Below are positions 11,400-23,239 of a stretch of DNA of 64,000 bases, piece after piece. The number at the start of each line of letters is the position of its first letter. Positions within the stretch are counted from its first letter, which is position 1. Position numbers and translations under genes: made by a program. The DNA lies in NCBI RefSeq assembly GCF_018812025.1, contig NC_063052.1:17939414-18003413 (forward strand). Direction: 5' to 3'. This DNA comes from Megalobrama amblycephala (lineage: Eukaryota > Chordata > Actinopteri > Cypriniformes > Xenocyprididae). Under the pieces are notes generated by a model. It was not told the DNA's origin. It was given only the letters and a program-made list of their open reading frames with translations, and made no database searches.

Positions 11400-13300
11400 T
11401 TTTTAAATTTGAATATTTCATTTAAAGTTCTAAGTTTCACAGTATGAGACACTTTTGAGATCTCTTTCGAAACACGTGAAATTATTTGGTATTTTTCTTT
11501 GTAAAAAAAGCCCATGACACTTCATCAAAAGTCTCAGTTTGATCGCCATTTTATTCTAACGCTAGAGGAAACCAGTGGGATTCAGAAAAGATCTTACGTT
11601 ACTTTTCTCCATTTGTAAACCTGAAATAGCAAGCATAGTATGGTGCAAATGTGATATTTCAGAATAAATGCACAAAAATAGTCTTGCAGTGCTGTTCAGA
11701 GATCCAGCTCTCTTCTTCCTTTGTTGTGCCTGTCAATTAAAACATTAAGTAGTGTGTGCGCATGCAGCGCGATGATAATCTTCCACAAATAATGAGGACA
11801 GGCAATGAAACTACCATACACAAATGGCTGCAAGTATCTAATCAATTTCTCACAGGGATGAGAATTGGGTTTTTTTTTCTTCTTCTCTCCCTATTTTATT
11901 TTTCTTTCCCCTCCTCCAGTAAATACAAATTGCTTATGCATCAGAATAGTCATTATCTCAGCTGCCAAGGTACATTGAATCTCAGAAACACGTGCGTTTT
12001 CCTGCAGTCTCCAGATCACAGGGATAGGCTAAAGTTGCACGGCTATTACAGCGGAATACAGGCCCGGTGTCATTCTAATTATTCCCTATCTGCAGATATG
12101 CAAGCACTATAATCTGTTTGGGTGAAATAGCCATTTCTGATCAGCGGTGCTGCGTCGAGCTGTTTAGGAATTCACCGCGTTTTTGATCTAATCACAACAT
12201 CAAAATATTCATGACACACAATGATATCTCTCCAAGGCAGGCTGACAGCCATTAATGGGGAAACATGGGTAATTTATTAACACTTATCTAGACCTGAAAA
12301 GGCCTTTCACTCTGCTCACCACAGAGAGAAGAGTAAAATAGTTTTATGTGATACCAAATGATTTATAATGGTCAGTAGTTATTTGCAAAAGGGATTTAAT
12401 TAAAACGTGCCCAATTTTGTCCCGAGATCTCCTGGAGGAAGTTCCCTAGAGAGGGAAAAACAGCTGTAGGGTTTTGTTTGAACCACCTTTGCTATATTGT
12501 GCATATTGTAAATAACAGTCCCCTCTTTGGTTAAATTGTACGGAAACAAGGTGCGATAAGCCCTCAAACAATCATGCTTTACAACAATGCCCGTACTTAC
12601 TTCGCTAACTGCTACTGCTAAGTTTTTTGTATACTCCCAGAGGCTAGGCTAACACGGTGGATCTCTTTGTCTTCTCACAACCGTTCAATTAACCCAATCA
12701 CCCACCATCAGAGCCAGCTGCGAGCTCTGATCGCAGTCTTGATAAACACAAAACAAATCAATATGAGCGTTGTAAAGGTTAAATGATGTTATGTTGTCTG
12801 TTGTAACGCCGCTGTGTGCTAGAGCAGTGAGCCACTGACTCGCTCTTACCTTGCCAGACTTTGCGCAAAGCGCTTTTAACTCATTGTATTTACATTCGAC
12901 CCACCAGTAATTCATTCAAACCTTAGTTTATTTCATGTTGTTAATCCAAGAGCACACATTACGCTTGCTAATTAGTCTAAATTAGCTGATTCTCTCACAC
13001 ACATCTTTCTTCAGAGAAAGGTTGTTTAGTCGATCCAACAAAAACACGACTTTGCTGTTGAAGTGAACATTTTCCAACTCAAATCCTGTAAAGGGTCCAG
13101 CAATCTTTTCTTACAGGCATACAGTCACTTTCAAAAACAATTAAGCCAATGACATCACTGTAATTACACTAACTAATTACCCTCTCTAAATGAACAGCTT
13201 AGCACACAGAAAGCACGCACACACAACACAAAGTGGTTGCAGGAATAGAGCGTCCACTAAACTTCTTTTCTGCTCACCTCTCAAGACCACACAAAGGAAG
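11400..13300. other. Repeat-poor gene-free stretch; possible conserved non-coding DNA
   Basis: No transposon ends or exons were recognised. 11750-12300 has a balanced composition and homeobox-type TAAT cores, as often seen in conserved enhancers near developmental genes. A 118-codon frame at 11756-12112 has no recognisable product. Conservation is not testable here. Confidence 0.3.
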
Positions 13301-13363
13301 CTCTTGTTTTAGGCTCACGTATGCCTCATTCTGAAGGTACATCATAAATATTTGCACTCAGTT

Positions 13364-13423
13364 CTTATCAGTGAATTTGCATTAGTCTCTTATCAGTCCT
13401 CTTGCCGGGCTTAACTTGATAAG
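13364..13423. promoter_or_regulatory. Three GATA sites in 60 bp
   Basis: CTTATCA at 13364, CTTATCAG at 13389 and TGATAAG at 13417 lie in repeat-poor DNA 19 kb upstream of the zfpm2 start codon. A role in zfpm2 control is inferred only. Confidence 0.3.
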
Positions 13424-13689
13424 GAGGAAACGCATCACACGCCTGCTATTAATGAACCTTTGCTTAGTCTGATGTCAATCTTTAGCCAAGACTTCATCAG
13501 CATCAAGGAGTTTGCATGTTAAAGAGTTCCCCTTTTTAATTGGGTTGGCTAAAGCAAGCATCACTAATGCTATTGCTAACATTTAAAGTATTAAACTTTG
13601 ATGTGTAAACTGTCCTCAATGTTTGTGTTACATATATGAATGATACCTTAAATCACAAGGCTTGTTGAGGTCTGTTAGTACTTTAGACC

Positions 13690-14080
13690 TAAGCTGCAGT
13701 CACATTAATATAATTTTCACGGGCAAAATCCAGGCATTTCAGTAGAAATCCACGCGATTGGGAATTTCAAGTGAGGACATTTTTGCGATGGGTTCAAGCT
13801 GGTCATGCAGGTTTGCTGCATTGACCAACAGAAAGGTCATTGCTTACCTTATTTTTTAACATAAGAGCAGGCGTGGACATTAACTTAACGCGAGAGGCAT
13901 CCAGTGCCATCCGCTTTACAGTTATTTTAGCTGTACAAAAACATTCCATAATGCTGCTTGATGTTGAAAACTGGTATTTGTTATCATTATTTTATTATAA
14001 TTATAAGCACAGTTAATAACATTTTTCTAGTTATTTACCAATAGCGGCTAATGAATTTGAAGTCTCGTACATTCACAGAA
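13690..14080. other. Unresolved stretch, perhaps a decayed repeat
   Basis: The text TTTTCACGGGCAAAATCCAG and nearby words resemble fish repeats, but no termini were found. No gene. Confidence 0.25.
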
Positions 14081-14400
14081 AACAGTTTCCTTTCAAGTGG
14101 AACTTGATGCTGCGTCATGGCGTTGACACTATGAGAACGCTGTGATTGGCTGATCAGGATGACATAGTATAGTACATCACTGAAACCATAAATAGACGCC
14201 AGACCAACGAGTCGTCAGCTTCTTTGTCTTAAGAAGCTGCATGTTTGAGCATGTGTTTGCTGAACTGAATGTGTGAATTTTCTGTCTTCAGGAGTTAGAT
14301 TGCAATGTCAGGCTCAAAGTTCAGGAGATGTGTGATGCCTTGCCTGCGTTATATTACGGGTTTTATATTATGGGGCCTGAACCATACTCTTTGGACATAC

Positions 14401-14610
14401 AGGTTCAAGATGCTGACCCTCAAACTAATCATGTCACAAATCCAATTAGAGGATTTGTTTGTGACGATAGATCTATAGACGATAGCTTCTGCCAGAACAC
14501 AGGAAGTTTCTCAGGTTCGTTTTTGGGGCGAGGCATACCAATTTCGAGTTCTTCCATTAAGCCTAGACTTATCCCCACACACTTTCGACAGAATCAACAT
14601 CGAAACTTTT
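14401..14610 (+). pseudogene. DIRS reverse transcriptase fragments
   Basis: One frame reads KLIMSQIQLEDLFVTIDL, which contains the motif A catalytic Asp region, then a stop at 14476-14478. Further on, in the same frame, it reads FWGEAYQFRVLPLSLDLSPH, the motif B region. The sequence between these two blocks is shorter than expected, and motif C (YxDD) is absent, so the enzyme is dead. Identification rests on the FVTIDL and GEAYQFRVLP patterns of DIRS and related polymerases. Confidence 0.7.
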
Positions 14611-14635
14611 CCTCCCATACCTGAGGGGTTATCAT

Positions 14636-15250
14636 GTGTGCACAGACAACACATTAGTAATCTCTTACATAAATCACCAGGGCAGGCTGTGGTTGCATCT
14701 CCAGGAGCAGCAGATCCTACTATGGGCAGAGGAAAACTTCTTGTCTCTGAAGGCAGTTTACATTCCGGGGCATGCAAACTTGGGGGCAGATATCCTGTCG
14801 AGGCAGGGACTGAGGCCTGGGGAATGGCGACTCCATTCTCAAGTGGAGGAGTCCATATAGCAGAGGTACAGCAGACTGGAAGTGGACCTGTTCACCTCGG
14901 AGGAGATAACTCACTGTCCGCTCTGGTTCATTGTCACACCTCTTGCTCTTCTGGGGCTGTATGCCATGGTACAGACATGGCCGAGGCTGTGACTGTATGC
15001 CTTTCCTCCGATAGCTTTGATCCCAGGGGTTCTAGCAAGGGTTTGCCAGGACCGAGTCCACCTTCTCCAAGTGGCTCCGTTCTGGCCAGTCCTGGTATGG
15101 TTCTCGGACCTGGTATCTCTCCTAGACAGCAATCCATGTGAGATCCTGGTTCAGAGAGATCTTCTGTCTCAAGTGCAGGGGATGATCTACCACCCCAAGC
15201 CGGAGATCTGGAGATTTTCGGTCTGGCCTCTGAGAGGTACCAGCTCATAG
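14636..15250 (+). pseudogene. DIRS RNase H domain and downstream linker, broken
   Basis: 14636-14860 reads CTDNTLVISYINHQG, then AVYIPGHANLGADILSRQG, the RNase H signature of DIRS elements (DNT with catalytic Asp; PGH.N..AD.LSR). After a stop, the same frame continues at 15017-15250 with DRVHLLQVAPFWP and DLLSQVQGMIYHPKPE, the usual stretch between RNase H and recombinase. RNase H would remove RNA from the cDNA hybrid. In-frame stops separate the parts. Confidence 0.75.
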
Positions 15251-15513
15251 ATTCTGGTCTCTCAACCGAGATTGTTGAGACAATTTTGAGTTTTAGAGCC
15301 CCTTCCACCAGGAAACCATATGCCCTAAAATGTGGCCGCCATTTCAACTAGCCTCATATCTTTAGATGGAGCTTTTTTTGAGAGACATCCTTTCATGTCT
15401 TGGTTCTTCCGGGGTGCCAGATGGCTGAGGCCTTAGTTGGACCTGGCTCTTGGGATCCTTAGCTGAAGCCCCATTCGAGCCTTTGAAATCTCTGAAAAAA
15501 ATGCTGATTCTTA

Positions 15514-16215
15514 GGTGATGATACACAGGGCAACTTTTTGAGCAATGTTGCTGGGCAATGTTGCCGTCAACGGGCAACCTGATGAGACAAATCTAATAGA
15601 TTTGCTCTCCTGATGAGCAAATCTATTGCCAACCCAATAAATACTTTATTATAAACACTTGTTAGGCACTTTATTTCAACTTTTTAAAGATTTTCTTAAT
15701 TTTGATTAAAAATAAATGCCTTTCCCATCTGATTTGTGATAGGAAAAGGGAATAAAGCGAGTTCAGCAAAAGGCGGATTCAAAGCCGGGTCGATTGCATC
15801 AAAAGCTACCTTCATTTGCCATACGCCCTACAGCCTACTACAGATGTTAAACAGAATCCGTCTTTTTAGTATTTAACTGAAAACATTCAATGGCTTAATT
15901 ACAGCTTACACGCGTTACATTGGACAGTTGTTGGTATTTTAAGCAATATATAAGGTAAATTCCCTGTTTTGGGTTGACGCATGACAACTTTCTAGCGTAA
16001 AAAGATATAAGTTCACACTCCTTTTCTCCGCTCCACTGCCGCTGAGAGGCCGCCATCTTGTCTGAATTTTTTCTGAAATCTCCGAACCGGTCACGTGATC
16101 CCACGACCGATCTAACGTATCCAGATATAAATTTGTTGCTCATTCTCAGTGGGAAAGTGCCCAAGCAACATTGCTCGGCAACATTGCTCAAAAAGTTGCC
16201 CTGTGTATCATCACC
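15514..16215. mobile_element. Inverted-repeat element inserted in the DIRS recombinase region (702 bp)
   Basis: GGTGATGATACACAGGGCAA at 15514 and its exact inverse TTGCCCTGTGTATCATCACC ending at 16215 form terminal repeats of about 38 bp. The flanks CTTA and TTTA hint at a degenerate TTA target duplication, as in PIF/Harbinger elements, but this is not firm. The insertion lies between ELKPHS-like and FKEALLLALT-like parts of the recombinase reading frame. Confidence 0.8.
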
Positions 16216-16383
16216 TTTAAAGAGGCTCTGTTACTAGCATTGACTTTGCTAAAGAGAGTAGGAAACTTGCAGGCCCTGTCAGTAGCCTCTTCCTGCTTAG
16301 ACTTTGCGCCAAGTGATGTCAGAGCTATACTGCATCCCAGACCGGACTATCTAATCCAAAAGCTAATTAAATTTATTATATGA
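16216..16383 (+). pseudogene. DIRS tyrosine recombinase fragment
   Basis: The frame reads FKEALLLALTLLKRVGNLQA, then LSVASSCLDFAP and ILHPRPDYL. This matches the start of the catalytic domain of DIRS tyrosine recombinases, including the Arg in the KR(V/I)G(D/N)LQAL motif. The C-terminal His, Arg and Tyr residues are absent. The frame also runs backward into the inserted element (from 16171), by chance. Confidence 0.75.
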
Positions 16384-16385
16384 TG

Positions 16386-16604
16386 AACTGTTACCACACA
16401 AAAGCTGTTTATTCCAGGAACTGGGAAATCATCTCAATTCACTTACATTTTAAAAAAAGAGTGAACATTTTTTAACATTGTTGAACATTTGAAAATTGTT
16501 GAACATTTGAACATTGTTAAACATTTCAAAATGGTATTGCTGTTGATGTAAATAACCTAGCAACATCCTAGCAACCACATAGCAACATTCCATAAACCAC
16601 TCAC
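16386..16604. repeat. Short degenerate tandem repeats (TTGAACATTTG and TAGCAAC)
   Basis: 16460-16535 repeats versions of TTGTTGAACATTTGAA, and 16556-16592 repeats TAGCAAC(A/C). Both are simple local repeats. Confidence 0.6.
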
Positions 16605-16985
16605 GCTGCATCCAAAATCACATACTGTCTAAGTAGGTAATACATTTGAACTTACTTAAAAAAGTATGTTCTATATAGTATGAATATGGGTAGTATGAAT
16701 GAAATTCGGTAATACATCTAAGTAATAGTAATACATCCACCAGTTGTTACTGTCACTTGACTTAACAGCATCAGTTGTGTCACTTCTCTGCCATTCATAA
16801 ACTCTCCCGTGGCCTAATGGTAAAGATAGTAAAGTGTCCATCGAATGCGCACTTCAGAATCTCGGCGGAAGTAGTAGGTCATCCAGGGACATTTCACCTT
16901 CTGTTTTTCGAGTACTATGTATTCAGATGCACTACTCTTGGCATACTGTATTCAATTTCAAGTGCAATGTCAGAATACCTTAGCA
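16605..16985. mobile_element. Inverted-repeat element, family E copy 1
   Basis: Begins GCTGCATCCAAAATCACATACT. Internal blocks (TAGTAAAGTGTCCATCGAATGC, CGGAAGTAGTAGGTCAT) recur at 45934-46314. The right end is diverged. Confidence 0.65.
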
Positions 16986-17230
16986 ACACATAGTGTTAGC
17001 AATTACTACAAACTAATCCACATAACAAGACCCTGACCACTACCCCCAAAACTCTAGCATCATGGAAGATTTACACAGACGAGAACCACTCAAATCCTGG
17101 TTTTCAGGAGGTTTAATAGGGGCTAATTAAATGTAATATGTTCTGCCTAGAAAGAAATTTAATTTAGTTTCTAACAAACCAAAAAGGCCAATATTCAATC
17201 AAATATTCTGGTTTAAACACATTAAGATAT

Positions 17231-17590
17231 ACAGTCAAACCAAAATTTATTCAGACACCTTGAACATTTCATTCATTAATACAGTTTATTCACTATAGTT
17301 AAAAAAAATGGTAATAAAATATGACAAGATCTCAGAGTTAAACTGTGTCAGAAAAAAAAATAATCTTAGATAACACGTAAGCAAAACATGGTCAGGTCAA
17401 AGTGTCTGAATAATTTTTGGTTACACATTTTTATCAATTTTACTGGTAGTCTACTGTATGAAGAATTTTTGGGTATAATATGTTACAGTTTACTTTATTT
17501 TGCTATCCTCTTTTACATAAATGAACTATAGTGTCCTGCCCCACTAGTAAAAATATATCAAAAATATCAAAAATGTCTGAATAATTTAAA
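17231..17590. mobile_element. TA-flanked MITE (CAGTCAAACC family) copy 1
   Basis: TA then CAGTCAAACCAAAATTTATT at the left. The right end, expected as TTTTTGGTTTGACTG, is eroded. It has two siblings at 35931-36283 and 43899-44216. TA target sites suggest a Tc1/mariner source. Confidence 0.75.
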
Positions 17591-17599
17591 TGTTTAGAC

Positions 17600-18815
17600 A
17601 GCATCTCTATTATGCTGTTGATCCCTCAGAAAATAATTTTAACCCTGTGGGGAAAAATGCATTTATAGTAATGCACTTACTGTAATGCACAATGGACATC
17701 TATGTGAGAAGACATTCATGAGGATTGCAAAGTAGCAAATGGGAATAACTGTGAAGCTTTTATTAAAGCAGGTACTGTCTTCCATACAACCTTGTGTGTA
17801 GTTTAAGTTGTAAAATTCAATAAATTGTCCTTTTAAGGTGGGGACACTGTTTTAAGTTCTGTTTTATTACTGTTCTACTTTCATGCTAATACATATAATA
17901 TTCAAGCCTTACAGATCAGCTTTTAAAACAACTTGAATTTTAACATTTATTTTGATGCTGTGCCATCAGACTTCGATACCAGGTACATTACTGTAAATTG
18001 TCTTGTTTTGTAAAACATCATGTCACAGATGCTGTCCATGAGCTGCAGAGATTGGGCTGGGATGTTGGCTGCTGCTGATGAAGTGTTTGGAATGTTTTTC
18101 TGTGCCTCCTCATCTTTCTCTTTGCTACTGATTTGAAAGAACGGCCTCTCTTCACCTCACACTGTGAGATTCCCCCATCTGCTTCCCCTCCATTTCATCA
18201 GCGCACCGATCAACGGCAGCCCTTCCCTCTATCACAGTCACCTCACCGCATGCCACGGATTTGAAGATTAGCTACTCCCATATTTTCCCTTTCAGCTTTT
18301 ATCTCCTACAAGACACAGCCATACTGAAAAAGGGCAAAATCACAACGAGCCATGCGGTTTCTAATGCCTTGAGGCATTTTAATTACAAAACCAATGAATA
18401 AACTGAACTGAGGAGCGGTGTGTGTTAAAATTAAGGAGACAAATTCAATGTTATTTGTGGCCTCTTAAAAATTCCTTGTCTCATTGTATTGCTGTCATTG
18501 CATTTTTTTTTTAGATGAAGACAATGAAGCCATACTTAAAATTAAAATTGCTTTCCTTTCTTGTGTGCCCTTTTATGATTTTCAGTCTTGCACTATTGTA
18601 AATTATCATATGTTATCAACTCAGCTCTAAATATGTTACAGTTTAGGATTAATTGTAAACTGCTCTGAAACCCTCTGATGTACTGACAAATCCATCCAGT
18701 GTAGTTGGGTCCGAGACATGCTCCAACATCCCAGCAACCGTACATAGAACAACGCGGTTTGAAAAATGGATGGATGTTCCCAAGGGTGTGTATTTTCCAT
18801 CTTACCCTACTTTTA
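17600..18815. other. Gene-free stretch; possible conserved block at 18030-18380
   Basis: No transposon or exon was recognised. 18030-18380 is GC-richer and unique-looking. Function unknown. Confidence 0.3.
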
Positions 18816-18823
18816 AAAATTAA

Positions 18824-19679
18824 AGGTGCCCTAGAATCAAAAATTGAATGTACCTTGGCATAGTTGAATAACAAGAGTTCAGTACATGGAAATGACATAC
18901 AGTGAGTCTCAAACCCCATTGTTTCCTCCTTCTTGTGTAAATCTCATTTGTTTAAAAGACCTTCAAAAAACAGGCGAATCTCAACACATCACCGACTGTT
19001 ATGTAACAGTCGGGATCATTAATATGTACGCCCCCAATATTTGCATATGCCAGCTCATGTTCAAGGCATTACACAAGGGCAGGCAGTATTAACGTCTGGA
19101 TCTGTGCACAGCTGAATAATCAGACTGGGTAAGCAAACAAGGACAACAGCGAAAAATGGCAGATGGAGCGATAATAACTGACATGATCCATGATATCATG
19201 ATATTTTTAGTGATATTTGTAAATTGTCTTTCTAAATGTTTCGTTAGCATATCTGTATAATTCATAAACACAACTTCATTCTTTATAAATCTCTCCAACA
19301 GTGTGTAATGTTAGCTTTAGCCACGGAGCACTATCAAACTCATTCAGAATCAAATGTAAACATCCAAATAAATACTATACTCACATGATCCGACGCATGC
19401 ATGACAAACATCTTGTAAAGATCCATTTGAGGGTTATATTAGCTGTGTGAACTTTGTAAATGCACTGTATTATAGCCGAGAACTCGGGGGGCAGGGAGTG
19501 CACGATTTAAAGGGGCCGCAGCCTGAATCGGTGCATAGTTAATGATGCCACAAAATAGGCAGTTAAAAAAATTAATTAAAAAAAATCTATGGGGTATTTT
19601 GAGCTGAAATTTCACAGACACATTCAGGGGACACCTTAGACTTATATTACATCTTGTAAAAACTGGTTCTAGGGCACCT
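18824..19679. mobile_element. TTAA-flanked transposon, family M1 copy 2
   Basis: Starts AGGTGCCCTAGAATCA and ends TTCTAGGGCACCT, with TTAA at 18820-18823 and 19680-19683. It is 856 bp, same orientation as copy 1, with an internal deletion near 19240. The internal palindrome at 18992-19013 has one change. Confidence 0.85.
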
Positions 19680-19899
19680 TTAAGTTTAAAATTATGAATG
19701 CCCACACATCTGATGCAGACACCAGCCATATTAGCTGATTTATTTTACATGGAGCAGGTTGCCTCATGGGTGGCAACATGTCACAATCAAATGACCAGTC
19801 TGATACTCACTTTATCTGGGTAATCACATTATTAAACTTGTTTGCACAATAAATAAATTGGTCTGACAGCAAATAAAGAATTTGTATAATGGCATAAGT

Positions 19900-20200
19900 A
19901 ACTAAAAAGTTTGGTAACACTGGTAACATTTTACAATAAGGTCTCATTTGTTAACATTAGTAAATGCATTAGCTAAGAATAACAATGCGCAATATATTTT
20001 TAAGCATTTATTGATCTTTGTTAATGGTAGTAAAATATAATTGTTCATTGTTCATGTTAGTTCACAGTGCATTAATTTATGTTAGGGCCCAAGCCCTGAA
20101 AGAGAGATGCACACGTCAGAGATGCCATCCAGTAGACATGAGCAAAACACTAGAAATGGGCGGGAGTAGGCCCTTTATAGCACCAATGAGGACACAATTA
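19900..20200. repeat. Partial interspersed repeat
   Basis: TTTTACAATAAGGTCTCATT and the following GTTAACATTAGTAAATGCATTAGC are the end of a common fish inverted-repeat element, cut off near 20090. A GGGCCCAAGCCCTG remnant of a different repeat follows. Confidence 0.55.
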
Positions 20201-20209
20201 TAATAACTT

Positions 20210-21340
20210 TTCATTTAATTGTAAATAACATGCAATTAAGTGTCCAAAAACAGCTAAAGTGTACTCCTTTTTCACAATGGGAGTTTCATCACATTAACTA
20301 TCAACGTCATCCGCTAACATCTGACAACCACAATATGTCACCATAGTTTGAGTTTTCTTTTTCTTTTTTTTTTTTTTTACAGAATATCTATTGGTTTATA
20401 TTTTAAAAACTTGTTTATGTGAAAAAAAGTGTGCTTGTGCAATCTTTCTTTCTTTAAAATAAATAATGAAAATAGTTAAAATGGTGTTAACAATTAATAA
20501 ATAAATAATAATAAAAATAATAATAAATAATAGTAAAAATAATGAGTTATTTTGTTTTTTAATACAATGACCATTGGACCATTGATGTCTAAAAGACTAC
20601 TCTTTGAGGCTGATTAAATAAGTATCAGATTTAAAGCTTCAGTAAAAAACAAATGGAAAATAAAGACATTCATTGTACGATACAGACCATGAAGCAGCAC
20701 AATGATGGATGTTTCATAACTCTATAAGAGATCCTCGTATATGGAGATGACACTCTGAGAGCTATTGTCTTCTCATACGCTAACAGCTGTCTTTATCTTT
20801 TGTTATGACACGACAATCTCTGACAGAAGCCTAATTACTGTTTAAGTTAATTACCAGCACTACACTGATGCTCTGCCTTCAGTTCAAAGCTCTCAGCAGC
20901 TAATTGACGCGTCGGCTTCTGCATATTCGAACCATAATGGTGGCATGCCATTATCAAACCTCTAATGATCAGGTGCTGGGCATTATATGAGGAAGCAGGG
21001 CATTTCTGTCCAGGCCTCTGAACTCCCCTCACCCCATGTGATGACTCTCTTTGCCCCCATCTCTGCTCTGATGCACGAGATGCTACAGCGGTGACAGCGC
21101 CAGAAGAGAATGTTCTCAGAGAGCGGAAGTGAGCATGTGATGGATAGTAATTATGGAGTTGTTCATTTGATAATCCTGTCTGCTGTCCCACAGGGAGCTA
21201 ATTAAACACTGGGAGCATTCATTAAGCCTGCACCTGTCTCACTGCAAATGATAATGGGCCAAAGTTCATCTAAGATGAAAATGTCAATGACGGAATGGAG
21301 GAAGTCAGGAAACAATGTATAAGAGCTGCTGTTTTGAACA
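20210..21340. other. Gene-free stretch; possible conserved block at 20690-21300
   Basis: 20340-20540 is T- and AT-rich. 20255-20282 holds the TTTTTCACAATGG end seen in family F. 20690-21300 is repeat-poor. A minus-strand 114-codon frame there has no recognisable product. Confidence 0.3.
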
Positions 21341-21342
21341 AC

Positions 21343-21755
21343 TGAAAGCATCAATGTATTTTATTTTTGATGGACGACTTTATAATCTAAGCCCACTGGG
21401 AAAACAGTTTTGTTTGATATTGTTTTCAGATTTTTAAGGTGTCCTCTGCTGAACATTTTTTCCCTACTTAAAAACAACATGAAATTAAAATGGACCTTAT
21501 TTACTTTCTTTAAAAGGCACTCTGTAATATCTTTTCTCATTTAAAAAAAAAAAAAAAAGTACACATATTTCATAGAATTATTTAATTAATTAATCTAAAT
21601 CAGGGTCACAGTCCTATAGAGTTTAGTTCCAGCCCTGCTCCAGCACACATACCTGTAGTGCTATTTAATAATTAATGAATTATTATACATTTCCAAGAAC
21701 TTCAATATTCCTCATAACCTACAGGCCAAATGAGCAGAATTATTCAATCTAAGTG
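21343..21755 (+). repeat. Tandem duplication, unit 1
   Basis: Begins ACTGAAAGCATCAATG with TTTTATTTTTGATG; includes CTAAGCCCACTGGGAAA and ends TGAGCAGAATTATTCAATCT. Unit 2 shares the same blocks in the same order. Unit 1 contains an extra piece near 21600-21660 (AGTTTAGTTCCAGCCCTG) that looks like a small inserted repeat. Confidence 0.75.
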
Positions 21756-21782
21756 ACAGACTGGAGTCAAATGTTGTCTTGA

Positions 21783-22430
21783 TGACTGGAAGCATCGTGT
21801 TTTATTTTTGATGAAAAAGTGCTTAAAGGGTGTTTGGTGGTTAAGTGCATGCGAAAGAGGTGTGTCTTGAGCTGCTTCTTGAAAGATGTGATGTTCTCAG
21901 CAGTTTGGGTGGAGGTTGGCAGCTCATTCCACCAGAGAGGAACAGAGAGAGTGAAGGTTTTGGAGAGTGACTTTTTGCCTTGTTGTGAAGAAAATACAAG
22001 GCATCACTCATTTAGTGACCTTAGCTGGTGAGAGGGAGTGTACACTTGTGGGAGCGAATTGAGGTAGGGAGGTGATGTTCCAGTGGCAGTCCTGAAAGCC
22101 AGCATCAAAACCTTAAAATTGATTCTGGCCCAAATGGGAGCCAGTGGAGTGAGATTAGGTAGTCTTTACAGTCTAAGCCCACTGGGAAGCCAGTTTTATC
22201 TAAATGTATAAGTGTTTTGGATTTTAAATTTTAAGGTGTCCTATGCTGAACATTGATCAGTTTTTTTTTTTTTCTACTTAAATCTAACATCAAATTAAAA
22301 TGACCTTATTTGGGCGTTTTAAATATTTTTAGTAGCTTTTATTTAATAATTCATAAATCACATATGCATTTCCAACATCTTCAATATTCATCATAACCTA
22401 CAGGCCAACTGAGCAGAATTATTCAATCTT
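21783..22430 (+). repeat. Tandem duplication, unit 2, interrupted
   Basis: Starts GACTGGAAGCATCGTG with TTTTATTTTTGATG, stops near 21812, and resumes at about 22161 with TCTAAGCCCACTGGGAA to TGAGCAGAATTATTCAATCT. The gap is filled by a dispersed repeat (21812-22160). Confidence 0.75.
21812..22160. mobile_element. Dispersed repeat inserted in the duplication
   Basis: The text GGTGTGTCTTGAGCTGC, CATTCCACCAGAGAGGAAC, GAAGGTTTTGGAGAG and GGGAGCCAGTGGAGTG is a fish repeat I recognise as abundant, class unknown. It has no evident termini here. Confidence 0.65.
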
Positions 22431-22439
22431 ATTTTCATA

Positions 22440-22850
22440 ATCTATTGTTATTATGTTATCAATTAAAAACATAGACCTGTATGGGTGTCACATTTTCAAG
22501 GGTCCAAAGACTAAGATGAGTCAAAAGTTCCAATCCAAAGGTATTCAATAAAGGAATAAACACAGGGTAATCCAACACAGCATACTATAACAGCGTGCTC
22601 AATACACAAACAATAGCCGACAATGAACTGAGGAAACACAGGAACTTAAGTATACAATGATAATGAACTAAAAAACTAACAGGTGTGATGATCAAACGAA
22701 ATGCCAAGGTAACTGATTAGAGTGGGAAAAGTGAACAAACACAACGGGAAATAATGAAAAGCAAACTAAGTCCATGAAAATGAAACTAAAAGAACAAATG
22801 AGTAAATATGTGACAATGGGTAAGGGGAAGCACTGATTGATGATATTGTG
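22440..22850. repeat. Probable dispersed repeat (AC-rich)
   Basis: CAGGGTAATCCAACACAG, AACTGAGGAAACACAGGAAC and AACAGGTGTGATGATC resemble a fish repeat of unknown class. No frame. Confidence 0.4.
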
Positions 22851-23103
22851 AAAATATCTTCTTGGATTTGGTGGAATTCAGATCCAATATTGGGATCACT
22901 TGAGACAAGACTTACTTTGTTCAATTTTAATTATAAAACAGAAAGTTCCTGTTTTGAATGCTGATTGGTCAATGCAGTTATAGCAGTACATCACTGCATA
23001 AAGTCCATAAAGTCCAGCTATCTTTATTTACATGTCAGGGGGTTTACTTGTTTGTGCAAAATTGGCACTTTGTGGATTTTCTAAAAGAAATGTGTGTCCT
23101 TAA

Positions 23104-23235
23104 AGGGTTAGTTCACCTGAATTCATTTAATCAAAAATATCTTAAATTGTGTTCCGAAGATGGTCTAACGGGTTTGGAACGACATGAGGGTGAGTAATTA
23201 ATGACAGAATTTCCATTTTTGGGTGAACTAACCCT
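23104..23235. mobile_element. Short TTAA-flanked foldback element, family B copy 2 (132 bp)
   Basis: AGGGTTAGTTCACCTGAA and its inverse ending GGGTGAACTAACCCT, with TTAA at 23100-23103 and 23236-23239. Only the outer parts of both arms remain. Confidence 0.85.
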
Positions 23236-23239
23236 TTAA

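Larger units (their letters stand above)
14085..16385 (+). mobile_element. Broken DIRS-type (tyrosine-recombinase) retrotransposon
   Basis: In order on the + strand are reverse transcriptase pieces (14401-14610), an RNase H domain (14636-14860), a following linker region (15017-15250) and a tyrosine recombinase fragment (16216-16383). This order matches DIRS elements, which integrate with a tyrosine recombinase instead of a DDE integrase. 14085-14290 may be the left terminal repeat. There are stops, frame changes and large deletions, and a 702-bp element splits the recombinase region. Confidence 0.8.

Noticed and set aside
11756..12112. Plus-strand frame of 118 codons
   Set aside because: Begins without an ATG, passes through a T-rich tract read as Phe/Leu, and matches nothing I recognise.
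20847..21191. Minus-strand frame of 114 codons
   Set aside because: No recognisable product, no splice or start context, and low-complexity chance composition; the block is more likely unique non-coding DNA.
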